A program made the translations under genes and the position numbers. Shown here piece after piece: positions 16,891 to 25,100 of a stretch of 36,544 nt of DNA. The stretch lies in NCBI GenBank assembly GCA_030431485.1, contig JAUIIR010000041.1, positions 1 to 36,544 of the forward strand, read 5' to 3'. The notes under the pieces are model-generated. The model was not told the DNA's origin. It searched no databases and worked only from the letters and a program-made list of their open reading frames with translations. Each line of letters starts with the position of its first letter. Positions within the stretch are counted from its first letter, which is position 1. This DNA comes from Alphaproteobacteria bacterium (GTDB lineage Bacteria > Pseudomonadota > Alphaproteobacteria > Rhodobacterales > Rhodobacteraceae).

Positions 16891-18588
16891 TCAGCCCCCC
16901 AGTTTCACGTTGTCGATGCCGACGATCTTGTCGTAGGCCCAGTAGAGCACCAGAACCACCACCAGGAGGATCGAGCCCAAGGCAGCCGCAAGGCCCCAGT
17001 TCAGCGAGCTTGAGATGTGATAAGCAATCCGGTTCGAAATGAAGATACCCGACGTACCGCCCACGATTTCCGGCGTGATGTAGTAGCCGATCGACAAGAT
17101 GAACACGAGGATCGAGCCAGCACCAATGCCCGGCACCGATTGCGGGAAATAGACCCGCCAGAATGTCGTCCAGTTGGTCGCGCCAAGTGACTTGGCAGCT
17201 CGAACATATGACGGCGGGATCGTCGACATCACAGAATACATCGGCAGGATCATAAACGGCAGTAGAATATGCGTCATCGCCACGATTGTGCCGAACTGGT
17301 TGTTGATCATGGTCAGACGCGCGTCATCCGCCACAAGGCCAAGCCAGACCAGAGTATCGTTGATCACCCCCTGTTGCTGCAACATCACCTTCCACGCACT
17401 GGTCCGCACCAGCAGAGACGTCCAGAAGGGAAGCAGCACAAGAATCATCAAGAGGTTTGCCTTGCTCGCAGGCAGGTTCGACAGCAAGTACGAGATCGGG
17501 TACCCCAACAGGATACAGCTCAGCGTAATCACGAGGCTCATGAACATGGTGCGCTGGAACAGCAGACCATAAATCCGCTCGTCCTCGTCACGCAGCGCCG
17601 GACCTTCAGCCGTTTTCTGCATGTCGATGGAGTTCAGGAAGTAGCCGGATGTGTAGGCCGGGCTGTAAGTCTTGATGGTTTGCCAGATTTCCGGAGCAAC
17701 CCAGTCTTCATCAATCTCTTCGAACCCGTCGCGGAACGCAATTGTTTGAAAATCCGCGCTGGCGACCAACGCGTCTGCCGCCTGAAGCATATCTGCACGG
17801 GGGCCGGTGTATCCGCTGACATCGCCCTCGGCGAGGTCTTGGTAGAGCGCGGTGTGCACGACACTCCAGGGTTCTTCCTCCAGCGGGCTGTCACCCTCTT
17901 CAGTTTGCATGAAACGCGCGAAGATTTCGTAAGTCTCAGCAGTGCGTGGCAGGATATCGGAAATGTCCGAACGCAACTCGAACTCGGGCATCGACCCATT
18001 GCCATTCCAAGCATCCTGCGCCGCAATCCAGTCCGGATCACCCATCAGTTCTGCCCAGGGGCGTGCTTCGTCCCAGTTTTCGTCAAGGTCCTCGAACTGG
18101 TCAAGATAGACCTCGCCGATATCGTCAATGCCACGGCCCGATTTGCGGAACAGCGAGGACGCGCCGGTCTTTTCGTAATTCAGACGTGACCCCAAACGTG
18201 TATGTTCCTTGCGCTCGGCGGCGAAGAAAACGTCATAATACGCCGCCTCGAACACTTCATCACGGGGCAGTTCGCCAGAGGCAGCATCATAATCGGCCAA
18301 AGCGGCGACGGTACGCGGCAGGGTATCCCGAACGATCTGGTTTTCGACCGAGCGGAACAGCATGTCACCAATCGGCGCGATAAAGCTCACGAGAACAAAG
18401 ATCAAAAGCGGCGCGATCAACATCAGCGCGCGAATCTTCTGTGCTCGCAGAGCCCGGTTCAGCGAGCGCTTCAGTGGTGTTCCATCTGCCGCCAGTACGG
18501 GGCCGGAATCTTCCTTATCTGCTGCGCGCAGCGCGTTGTCGGGTGTCGGTCCCGTGACCTTGTCAGGTTCGGTTGCTGCGTCCGTCAT
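16891..18588 (-). CDS. ABC transporter permease, PotB-type, with large periplasmic insertion
   Basis: Second permease of the importer (565 aa against about 285 in PotB). TM1 lies at about residues 50-72 (RALMLIAPLLIFVLVSFIAPIG). Then about 260 mostly acidic, soluble residues follow, predicted to face the periplasm, before the remaining helices begin near FMSLVITLSCILLGYPISYLL. The EAA loop is YVRAAKSLGATNWTTFWRVYFPQSVPG. The insertion is rich in Asp/Glu and Trp/Tyr and has no obvious family motif. It lies 3 bp from the DUF1330 gene upstream and 3 bp from the PotC-type gene downstream. Confidence 0.9.
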   Translation of the reverse strand: MTDAATEPDKVTGPTPDNALRAADKEDSGPVLAADGTPLKRSLNRALRAQKIRALMLIAPLLIFVLVSFIAPIGDMLFRSVENQIVRDTLPRTVAALADYDAASGELPRDEVFEAAYYDVFFAAERKEHTRLGSRLNYEKTGASSLFRKSGRGIDDIGEVYLDQFEDLDENWDEARPWAELMGDPDWIAAQDAWNGNGSMPEFELRSDISDILPRTAETYEIFARFMQTEEGDSPLEEEPWSVVHTALYQDLAEGDVSGYTGPRADMLQAADALVASADFQTIAFRDGFEEIDEDWVAPEIWQTIKTYSPAYTSGYFLNSIDMQKTAEGPALRDEDERIYGLLFQRTMFMSLVITLSCILLGYPISYLLSNLPASKANLLMILVLLPFWTSLLVRTSAWKVMLQQQGVINDTLVWLGLVADDARLTMINNQFGTIVAMTHILLPFMILPMYSVMSTIPPSYVRAAKSLGATNWTTFWRVYFPQSVPGIGAGSILVFILSIGYYITPEIVGGTSGIFISNRIAYHISSSLNWGLAAALGSILLVVVLVLYWAYDKIVGIDNVKLGG

Positions 18589-18591
18589 GGC

Positions 18592-18879
18592 TCAGGTGCC
18601 CTCGACTAGAATGATTGTGCTTGTCGCGGTGCGCCGGCGAATCTCGGCGACCTCCTGATAGGCAGGGTCGTGATACGCGCGCTTCGCTGTCTCGAAATCT
18701 TCGAATTCTATGACGACATGGCGATTTTGCGTCTCGCCTTCCATCGTCTCGGACTGTCCACCCTGGACAATGAATTTCGCTCCGTAGCTTTCAAGGATCG
18801 GCGTGTCGCGCTCGATATATTCCTTGTAGGCTTCGGGGTCGTTCACCGTGATATGGCCAATGATATAGCCTTTGGGCAT
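18592..18879 (-). CDS. DUF1330 family protein
   Basis: A 95-aa protein of DUF1330, a dimeric ferredoxin-like (ABM-related) fold of unknown function. The pattern MPKGYIIGHITVNDPEAYKEY at the N terminus, and VIEFEDFETAKRAYHDPAYQEV in the second half, are characteristic. An AAGGAC site precedes the ATG. It sits inside the transport operon between the binding protein and the permeases, so it may act on the imported compound, but that is inference from position only. Confidence 0.88.
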   Translation of the reverse strand: MPKGYIIGHITVNDPEAYKEYIERDTPILESYGAKFIVQGGQSETMEGETQNRHVVIEFEDFETAKRAYHDPAYQEVAEIRRRTATSTIILVEGT

Positions 18880-18898
18880 GTATCTGTCCTTCTGGTGC

Positions 18899-18923
18899 GG
18901 GATGGGCCACGCGGGCCCATCCC
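18899..18923 (-). other. Intergenic stem-loop between binding-protein and DUF1330 genes
   Basis: Ten-base perfect arms GGGATGGGCC / GGCCCATCCC around a 5-base loop, located just after the stop of the solute-binding protein gene and before the DUF1330 gene. There is no T-run, so it is more likely an RNA-stability or partial-termination element than a full terminator. Such elements are known to raise binding-protein levels over those of the permeases. Confidence 0.7.
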
Positions 18924-18938
18924 AAAGCCGTCAAAGGC

Positions 18939-20057
18939 TTATTGTGCCAGCCACGCCTGGAACTTCGCGTCGATGTCGTCGCGATAGTCAGCCCAGAACT
19001 CGTAGTTATAGAGGAACGTGTTGGCTGCGTTGTTAGGATCGGTCGGCATATGCGGTGCCATCTCGATGCCAAGCTCTGCGTGCGTGGACACCAGCGGTGC
19101 CGAGGATGCACGTGCCGGGCCATACGAGATGTACTTGGCCTGATCCGCCAGACGCTGGGTGTCTGTTGCAAAACGGACAAAGTCCTTCACGCGGGCCAGA
19201 CGGTCTTCCGGCAGGCCGGTTGGGATGATCCAGCCATCAAGGTCGAACACCTGAGCGTCCCACATCATGCCAATCGGTTGGCCCTGCTCGACGATCGCCG
19301 AGAACAGACGACCGTTATAGGTCGAACCCATGAACACTTCACCGTCCGCCAGAAGCTGCGGCGTGTCCGCGCCGGCATTCCACCAGATCACCTGATCCTT
19401 GATGGTGTCGAGCTTGGCCAGAGCCTGGTCCTGACCTTCGTCAGTTTCCAAAACGTCATAGACGTCTGCCTTAGCCACGCCGTCGCAGAGCAGCGCCCAC
19501 TCCATGTTGTTGATCGGACGCTTTTCGAGCGCGCGCTTGCCCGGGTACGTTTCCAGATCGAAGACCGAGCAGATGTCGGACGGCGGCTCAACGCCTTCCG
19601 GAACCATGTCGGTGCGGTAGCCGAAGGTTGTCGAGTACACGATCTGCGGAATGTAGCAGTCGGACACGATCAGATCACCAAAGTCGTCGCTCGCGTCGGT
19701 GCCGTCGGGCGCCGGGGCCAGCAACTCGTCATGGTCGATTTCCATCGCCAGACCTTCGTCGCACAGACGGATTGCGTCAGCCGCAACGACGTCCACGAGG
19801 TCCCACGTGATGTTGCCCGCTTCATTCATCGCGCGCAGCTTGGCCACGGCTTCAGCCGAGCTTTCGTCCCAAGTCGCCGAAACACCTTCATTCATCGCGA
19901 TGTAGGGCTCGACATAGGCGTTCTGCTGCGATGCCTGATACGCACCACCCCAGCTGACCAGAGTCATGCTGTCCGCCATGCCATGACCGGCGGCGTATGC
20001 ACCTGCGGCGGCAACGGTCAGTGCGCTGGTCGCCAAAAGTGTTTTAGACAGTTTCAT
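18939..20057 (-). CDS. Extracellular solute-binding protein, PotD-like
   Basis: Periplasmic binding protein (372 aa) of the spermidine/putrescine class (SBP_bac_8 type). A Sec signal peptide is clear (MKLSKTLLATSALTVAAAGAYA, cleavage about residue 22-23). The start of the mature domain, MTLVSWGGAYQASQQNAYVEPY, is typical, as is WDLVDVVAADAIRLCDEG. Four cysteines (C-D-E-G, VSDC, SDIC, LLCDG) could form one or two disulfides. A GGGAG site precedes the ATG. It is the second gene of the operon. The ligand is unknown: polyamines, opines or related cations are all possible for this family. Confidence 0.92.
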   Translation of the reverse strand: MKLSKTLLATSALTVAAAGAYAAGHGMADSMTLVSWGGAYQASQQNAYVEPYIAMNEGVSATWDESSAEAVAKLRAMNEAGNITWDLVDVVAADAIRLCDEGLAMEIDHDELLAPAPDGTDASDDFGDLIVSDCYIPQIVYSTTFGYRTDMVPEGVEPPSDICSVFDLETYPGKRALEKRPINNMEWALLCDGVAKADVYDVLETDEGQDQALAKLDTIKDQVIWWNAGADTPQLLADGEVFMGSTYNGRLFSAIVEQGQPIGMMWDAQVFDLDGWIIPTGLPEDRLARVKDFVRFATDTQRLADQAKYISYGPARASSAPLVSTHAELGIEMAPHMPTDPNNAANTFLYNYEFWADYRDDIDAKFQAWLAQ

Positions 20058-20166
20058 TCATATTCTCCCGTTTCGACCCGCTTATGACACATGGCGCTGG
20101 CGGTCGGGCCGACCCAGCAACGCCTGTAATGACACGGGGGCGATGTTCGTCCCCGCGGCAATTCCG

Positions 20167-21354
20167 TTATTTGGGCGCGTCCAACGCGCGGCAGTCATCG
20201 GGCAACCACCCGATTTCGATCTGCGTGCCCGGCTCAAGACGCACCTGGTCCGGTGCGTTCCGGGTCTTGATGACAAACTCATCGTTGCCCGCCACCTTGA
20301 GACGGGTGCGGAAGATATCGCCCATATAAATGAACTCAAGCACTTCGGCTTTGAGCGTATGCGCGCCTTCCTGAAGGCGGTCCTTGTTGATCTCGACCCG
20401 TTCAGGCCGAATTGACACGCGGGTGCGCTCTCCGACTGTTCCGACATTGACCGGCTTCGCGTCGATCAATCCGCCATCGTCAAGCTGCACAACACAGCGA
20501 TCACCCTTGATCTCGCGGATTGTGCCTTCAAGCGTGTTATTCTCGCCGATGAACTGCGCGACAAAGCTGTTCTGCGGCTTTTCATAAAGCTCATCCGGCG
20601 GAGCGAGCTGCTGAATGCGGCCATCGTCGAACACCGCAACGCGGTCCGACATCGTGAGCGCTTCGGTCTGATCGTGTGTCACATAAACCACAGTGATACC
20701 CAGACGGTGCGCAAGGTGCGTGATCTCGAACTGCATCTTTTCGCGCAGCTGCTTGTCCAAAGCGCCCAGAGGTTCGTCCATCAGAACCAGTTCGGGCTCA
20801 AAAACCAGCGCCCGTGCCAGCGCAATCCGCTGCTGCTGACCACCCGACAATTGGGCTGGACGGCGGCCACCGAAGGCCCCCATCTCCACCATATCCAGCG
20901 CGCGTTTGACCTTGGCTTCACGATCCGACTTGCCCATGTTGCGCACCTCAAGCGGAAAACTGAGGTTCTCGGCAATCGTCATGTGCGGGAACAAAGCGTA
21001 ATTCTGGAACACCATCCCGATACCGCGCTTGTGCGGCGGAATATTGTTGATGGGCCTGCCATCCAACCGGATGTCGCCATGTGTGGCGGTCTCAAAGCCC
21101 GCCAGCATCATCAGACAGGTGGTCTTACCCGATCCCGACGGCCCGAGCATCGTCAGAAACTCGCCCTTCGGCATGGTGAGGTTGAGGTCTTTTACGACAA
21201 GCTGAACGCCGTCGTAGCTCTTTTGCACTCGTTCAAATTCGACGAACGCGTCACTGTTTGACGTGTCGGGCAAAAACGAACTCCCTGTTTTGTCCACGGA
21301 TTTGTTCCGTTTGTCTTCGTGAAATAAATCGCGTTGCGATCCGCATTGCAACAC
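20167..21354 (-). CDS. ABC transporter ATPase, PotA-type
   Basis: Cytoplasmic ATPase (395 aa) driving the importer. Walker A GPSGSGKTT at residues 71-79, Q-loop VFQNYALFPH, signature LSGGQQQR at 169-176, Walker B LVLMDEP at 189-195 and the switch His in VTHDQTEAL are all present. A C-terminal TOBE domain (about residues 290-390) follows. I used GTG 21354, which has AGGTGG 6 bases upstream. GTG 21297 is a possible later start that removes a non-conserved N-terminal tail of 19 residues. It is the first gene of the operon. Confidence 0.93.
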   Translation of the reverse strand: MLQCGSQRDLFHEDKRNKSVDKTGSSFLPDTSNSDAFVEFERVQKSYDGVQLVVKDLNLTMPKGEFLTMLGPSGSGKTTCLMMLAGFETATHGDIRLDGRPINNIPPHKRGIGMVFQNYALFPHMTIAENLSFPLEVRNMGKSDREAKVKRALDMVEMGAFGGRRPAQLSGGQQQRIALARALVFEPELVLMDEPLGALDKQLREKMQFEITHLAHRLGITVVYVTHDQTEALTMSDRVAVFDDGRIQQLAPPDELYEKPQNSFVAQFIGENNTLEGTIREIKGDRCVVQLDDGGLIDAKPVNVGTVGERTRVSIRPERVEINKDRLQEGAHTLKAEVLEFIYMGDIFRTRLKVAGNDEFVIKTRNAPDQVRLEPGTQIEIGWLPDDCRALDAPK

Positions 21355-21762
21355 GGTTGCCCACCTTTCGCCGAAAACGCACGATTTGCGGGAAATTTGG
21401 GCAGTTTATGCGGTTTTGTTCGGGAAAAACGTCTGTGCCAGAAGCTTTTTTGGGCCAATCGCTCAAATCAACTTGGGTCACTTGGGCTCTGTATCCTGAA
21501 AAACATGCACACCTGAGAGCAAAGAAGACAGAGTCGCTGCTGACCGTGTTGGCGATTCGCGACCCTTTATGCATCAAAAGGGCCACGCACACGCGCATAG
21601 AAGAACGGTGGCAGGTCGGCGCGGTCCTTTGGACGCTGGCATCCATCCAGAGACAATACCCGCTTTTTGCTAAGGATTGGCCACAATCCAGTCAAACTCG
21701 ACTTCTAAACCGAATGGAAACCAACCCGTGCAAAGTCTGACCGGGTGCAATTCGGGGTTTCC
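21355..21762. other. 408-bp spacer between divergent transport operon and capsule-export genes
   Basis: This should contain two divergent promoters. A weak plus-strand candidate is TTGGAC (21629-21634), 17 bases, GACAAT (21652-21657). A tandem direct repeat ACTTGGG-TC-ACTTGGG lies at about 21470-21485, and a short inverted repeat CCCTTT...AAAGGG at about 21563-21582. I found no convincing gene; open frames here overlap the start of the ATPase gene and have no family resemblance. Confidence 0.4.
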
Positions 21763-22422
21763 ATGCTTGAATTTGACAGTGTGAGCAAATCGTTCTGGAC
21801 GGGGTCGCACCGCAAGGTGATCCTGGATCGGGCGTCGTTCCGGGTCGAGTTGGGGCAGTCGCTGGGGATACTGGCGCCCAATGGCACCGGCAAGACCACG
21901 CTGATCAAGATGATGGCGGGGCTGGAAAAGCCCGATGAGGGAGAGATCCGCAAGACCAGCCGGGTGTCCTTTCCGCTGGGCTTCATGGGTGGTGTCGTGA
22001 CCAAACACACGGCGATGGAGAACTCCCGCTTTATTGCCCGGCTCTACGGGCTCGACCCCGATTACGTCGAGGCCTATTGCCGCTGGCTTTGTGATCTGGG
22101 GGAATATTTCGACCAGCCTCTGGGCACCTATTCCTCGGGCATGCGGGCGCGGTTCACCTTTGCGCTGATGCTGGCGCTCGATTTCGACATCTATCTCGTC
22201 GACGAGGGCATGCCCACCTACACGGATGTGGAGTTCAACCGGAAGGCCGGCGATATCCTCGCCGAGCGGTTGCGCACCACCACCATGATCATCGTCTCTC
22301 ACCAACCCGAAACGCTGGCGCGATTTGTCAGCAAGGCCGCTGTCCTCATGGACGGCCAATTGCACATGTTCGACAGCCTCGAAGAAGCGAAACAGCTCTA
22401 TGACTACGAAACCCAAGGCTAA
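21763..22422 (+). CDS. kpsT: Capsular polysaccharide export ATPase, KpsT-like
   Basis: ATPase of the ABC-2 type polysaccharide exporters (219 aa from the chosen start, equal to E. coli KpsT-size proteins). Walker A is GILAPNGTGKTTLIK, the signature YSSGMRARFTFAL, Walker B FDIYLVDEG and the switch His in VSHQPETL. This shortened signature (SSGM instead of LSGGQ) is the hallmark of the KpsT/RfbE/Wzt group. ATG 21763 (MLEFDSVSKSF) fits family N termini; an in-frame GTG at 21745 is an alternative. The last 23 bases overlap the next gene. The KpsM membrane partner is not in the window. Confidence 0.88.
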   Translation: MLEFDSVSKSFWTGSHRKVILDRASFRVELGQSLGILAPNGTGKTTLIKMMAGLEKPDEGEIRKTSRVSFPLGFMGGVVTKHTAMENSRFIARLYGLDPDYVEAYCRWLCDLGEYFDQPLGTYSSGMRARFTFALMLALDFDIYLVDEGMPTYTDVEFNRKAGDILAERLRTTTMIIVSHQPETLARFVSKAAVLMDGQLHMFDSLEEAKQLYDYETQG

Positions 22423-24022
22423 ACGCTTTCGCATCCGCCGCAGCGAACCGGGCCCCGGCGCCAGCCAGATGGCCTCCGCCGGTCATCCCGCAGGTCAATC
22501 GTCTGCCGCCGCGCCCGAGGCGCCGCCACCCCGCGTGCCGAGGCACGCAGATGGCGGTGTCGAACAAGCCGTGCTGGCCATTCGCGACGAGGGGCTGACG
22601 GGTCGCCAGCTCCGCATGGCGCGGCGCATCGCACAGAAACACGGGCTTGAGCCGAATTCCGACTTCGAAGCGGTCTACCTGTTGCGCCTGCGCGGCATCG
22701 ACCCGTTTCAGCGGGAGAATGCGCTTGACCTGATGGTGCCGGCAAACGCGCAGCAACACGCCAAGGTCAAGACACCGCCTGCCGACACGGCGCGCCAGAC
22801 CGCGCCACAATTGCCGCAAACCACGGATGCCGGACCCCAGACGCTTCCAGCGACGGACACGCGCAGCCCGGCGGAGCGGCGTCAGCAGGAGATCATGCAG
22901 ATCCAGAAGGACATGGCGCGCCGGCGCCGGCGCCGGATGCGCATGCTCTTTGCCCGGCTGGCCGCCTTCGTGCTCCTGCCCACTCTGGTTGCAGGCTGGT
23001 ACTTCTTCACCCTCGCCACCCCGATGTATGCCTCGAAATCCGAGTTCCTCATCCTCAAGGCCGAATCCAGCGGCGGCGCCATGGGCGGGCTCTTCTCGGG
23101 CACGCAATTCGCCACCAATCAGGATGCCATCGCGGTGCAGAGCTATCTCACCTCGAAAGACGCCATGCTGCGGCTGAACGAGGACGAGGGCTTCCAGGCG
23201 CATTTCTCGCAGCCCGACATCGACCCGCTGCACCGGCTCGATCCGGACGCCACCGCCGAGGAGATGTACAAGCTCTACAAGAAATACGTCCAGATCGGGT
23301 ATGACCCGACCGAGGGTGTGATCCGCATGGAGGTGGCCGCCGCCAATCCGCAGGTCGCCGCGGATTTCTCAACCGCGCTCATCGGCTATGCCGAGGAACG
23401 TGTCGACAACCTCTCGGCCCGCAAGCGCGAGAACGCGGTCAAGGATGCCCAGCTGGGTCTCGAAGAGGCGGAGCAGGCCCGCCGCGTCGCGCAGGAAAAG
23501 CTGGTGCGGCTGCAACAAGACAGCGCCGTGCTCGACCCCCGCGCCCGCATCGGCGCGCTGCAGGCCCGCATTGAAGCGGTCGAAACCCAGTTGCAGGAAA
23601 AGAACCTGCAACTGCAGGCCCTGCTCGACAATGCCCGCCCCAACCGCAGCCGCGTCGAAGGCGTTGAGGCCGATATCCGCCGTCTCGAAGCGCTCAAGGC
23701 CGAGATCAACACCGAGATGACCGCCGAAAGCGAAGGCGCGGGCTCGCTGGCGGAAACCGCCGTGCAGATCCAGCTTGCCGAGGCCGATCTCGCCACCCGA
23801 GACATGATGCTGGCCGCCGCCCTCGAACGGCTCGACCAGGCCCGCCGTGACGCCGACAGCCAGGCCCGCTACCTGACCACCTCGGTCTACCCCCTCGCCG
23901 CTCAGGACCCAAGCTATCCCCGCGCCTTCGAAAACACCCTCCTCACCTTCCTCGTCTTCTCAGGCATCTACCTCCTCATCTCCCTCACCGCATCCATCCT
24001 CAGAGAACAGGTCGCGAACTGA
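22400..24022 (+). CDS. Capsule polysaccharide export inner-membrane protein, KpsE/PCP-like
   Basis: A 540-aa polysaccharide co-polymerase-like protein. The first ~170 residues are cytoplasmic: a basic start (KPKAKRFRIRRSE), Ala/Pro-rich linkers, and a compact segment at about 55-115 (VLAIRDEGLTGRQLRMARRIAQKHGL...) that I do not recognise outside such proteins. TM1 is at about 185-205 (FARLAAFVLLPTLVAGWYFF), with a Wzz-like start of the periplasmic part (TPMYASKSEFLI). A long coiled coil spans about 330-475, and TM2 lies near the C terminus (LLTFLVFSGIYLLISLTASIL). It overlaps kpsT by 23 bases. It spans the periplasm to link the ABC exporter with an outer-membrane KpsD/Wza partner. Confidence 0.85.
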   Translation: MTTKPKAKRFRIRRSEPGPGASQMASAGHPAGQSSAAAPEAPPPRVPRHADGGVEQAVLAIRDEGLTGRQLRMARRIAQKHGLEPNSDFEAVYLLRLRGIDPFQRENALDLMVPANAQQHAKVKTPPADTARQTAPQLPQTTDAGPQTLPATDTRSPAERRQQEIMQIQKDMARRRRRRMRMLFARLAAFVLLPTLVAGWYFFTLATPMYASKSEFLILKAESSGGAMGGLFSGTQFATNQDAIAVQSYLTSKDAMLRLNEDEGFQAHFSQPDIDPLHRLDPDATAEEMYKLYKKYVQIGYDPTEGVIRMEVAAANPQVAADFSTALIGYAEERVDNLSARKRENAVKDAQLGLEEAEQARRVAQEKLVRLQQDSAVLDPRARIGALQARIEAVETQLQEKNLQLQALLDNARPNRSRVEGVEADIRRLEALKAEINTEMTAESEGAGSLAETAVQIQLAEADLATRDMMLAAALERLDQARRDADSQARYLTTSVYPLAAQDPSYPRAFENTLLTFLVFSGIYLLISLTASILREQVAN

Positions 24023-24031
24023 CGGGGACGC

Positions 24032-24070
24032 AGCGTCGACGCTCCGGGAGACCGCGTCGGCGCGGTTTCC
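24032..24070 (+). terminator. Tandem hairpins after the KpsE-like gene
   Basis: Directly after the stop lie a 12-bp palindrome (AGCG-TCGA-CGCT, 24032-24043) and a 10-bp stem with one G-T wobble (24047-24056 with 24061-24070, loop TCGG). The second hairpin could terminate transcription, but only two T follow within the stem, so a classic U-tract is lacking. Confidence 0.45.
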
Positions 24071-24103
24071 GCCGGACGATGCCGCAGGTGCAAACTGACA
24101 CAG

Positions 24104-24132
24104 GTGACAACCCGGATCGCGCGCCCTATAAG
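24104..24132 (+). promoter_or_regulatory. sigma70-type promoter of ppaC
   Basis: GTGACA (24104-24109), a 17-base spacer and TATAAG (24127-24132), matching consensus at 5/6 and 5/6 positions. A GC-only stretch (GCGCGC) follows the -10 box. The start site is predicted at about 24139, leaving a 30-base leader before the ppaC ATG. Confidence 0.7.
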
Positions 24133-24168
24133 GCGCGCGACCCGATTTTGGCAGAGCAGAGGCCCGAC

Positions 24169-25089
24169 ATGACAACCCTCGTTTTCGGACATAAATCCCC
24201 CGACACCGACAGCACCGGCAGCCCGATCATCTGGGCGTGGTACCTCAATCAGATCAAAGGCGAAGACGCCAAGCCAGTCCTTCTGGGTGAACCCAACACC
24301 GAAGCCGCGTTTGTGCTCAAGCACTGGGGCCTCGACAAGCCTGAGATCATCTCGACCGTCGACGCTGACCAGCCGGTCGTGATCGTCGACACCAACAACC
24401 CCGCCGAACTGCCCGACGCGATCAACAGCGCCGACATTCGTGCAATCATCGACCACCACAAACTGGTCGGCGGTCTGGAAACCAAAGGCCCGATCGACAT
24501 CCGCATTGAACCCGTGGCCTGCACCGCAACCATCATGTGGAAAATGATCGGCGACGACCTCGCGCAGGCCCCGCGTGGCATCAAAGGTGCGATGCTGTCC
24601 TGCATCCTCAGCGACACGCTGGAATTCCGCTCGCCGACGACCACACAGGAAGATAAAGCCATAGCTCACGCCCTCGCGGACGATCTTGGCGTGTCGATCC
24701 CCGACTTCGCTGGTGAGCTGTTCGCGGCGAAATCCGATGTGTCGGCATTCTCCGACGCCGAACTGCTGCGCATGGACAGCAAGGAATACGAGGTTGAAGG
24801 CACCAAATTCCGCGTGTCCGTGCTTGAGACAACCGCGCCGAAAATGGTGCTTGACCGCAAGGACAGCCTGATGGCGTCCATGACGGACGTGGCCAAAGAA
24901 GATGGCGTAGATCAGGTGCTCCTGTTTGTCGTGGACATCCTCAACGAGGAAGCGATCATGCTGATCCCGAACGACCTGACCAAAACCGTCGCCGAAAAAA
25001 GCTTTGAGGCCACCGTGTCCGGCGACACCGTGGTTCTGCCCGGCATCATGAGCCGGAAGAAGCAGATCATCCCGAACCTGAAGCTCTAA
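24169..25089 (+). CDS. ppaC: Manganese-dependent inorganic pyrophosphatase
   Basis: Family II pyrophosphatase (306 aa) of the DHH superfamily, splitting PPi to two phosphates. The N-terminal metal site GHKSPDTDST (His8, Asp12, Asp14), the DHH motif IIDHHKLVGG, and the substrate-binding SRKKQ near the C terminus (MSRKKQIIPNL) are all present. ATG 24169 gives the family start MTTLVFGHKSPDTDS and the usual length; an in-frame ATG 30 codons earlier lies upstream of the predicted start site. An AGAGG site precedes it. It likely stands first in a run of + strand genes. Confidence 0.96.
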   Translation: MTTLVFGHKSPDTDSTGSPIIWAWYLNQIKGEDAKPVLLGEPNTEAAFVLKHWGLDKPEIISTVDADQPVVIVDTNNPAELPDAINSADIRAIIDHHKLVGGLETKGPIDIRIEPVACTATIMWKMIGDDLAQAPRGIKGAMLSCILSDTLEFRSPTTTQEDKAIAHALADDLGVSIPDFAGELFAAKSDVSAFSDAELLRMDSKEYEVEGTKFRVSVLETTAPKMVLDRKDSLMASMTDVAKEDGVDQVLLFVVDILNEEAIMLIPNDLTKTVAEKSFEATVSGDTVVLPGIMSRKKQIIPNLKL

Positions 25090-25100
25090 TCGCGCAGGAC

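Noticed and set aside
17269..18189. A 306-codon plus-strand open frame opposite the PotB-type permease
   Set aside because: The minus-strand protein has clear permease motifs and the antisense product has none.
18942..20087. A 381-codon plus-strand open frame opposite the solute-binding protein
   Set aside because: Mirror of a conserved coding strand with signal peptide; the antisense product is His/Val/Arg-rich without recognisable domains.
21258..21740. A 160-codon plus-strand open frame in the spacer before kpsT
   Set aside because: It begins opposite the ATPase N terminus, lacks a ribosome-binding site and has no family resemblance; kept only as a possible control region.
24079..24168. 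Upstream in-frame ATG for ppaC
   Set aside because: It lies before the predicted promoter and adds 30 residues not found in family II pyrophosphatases.
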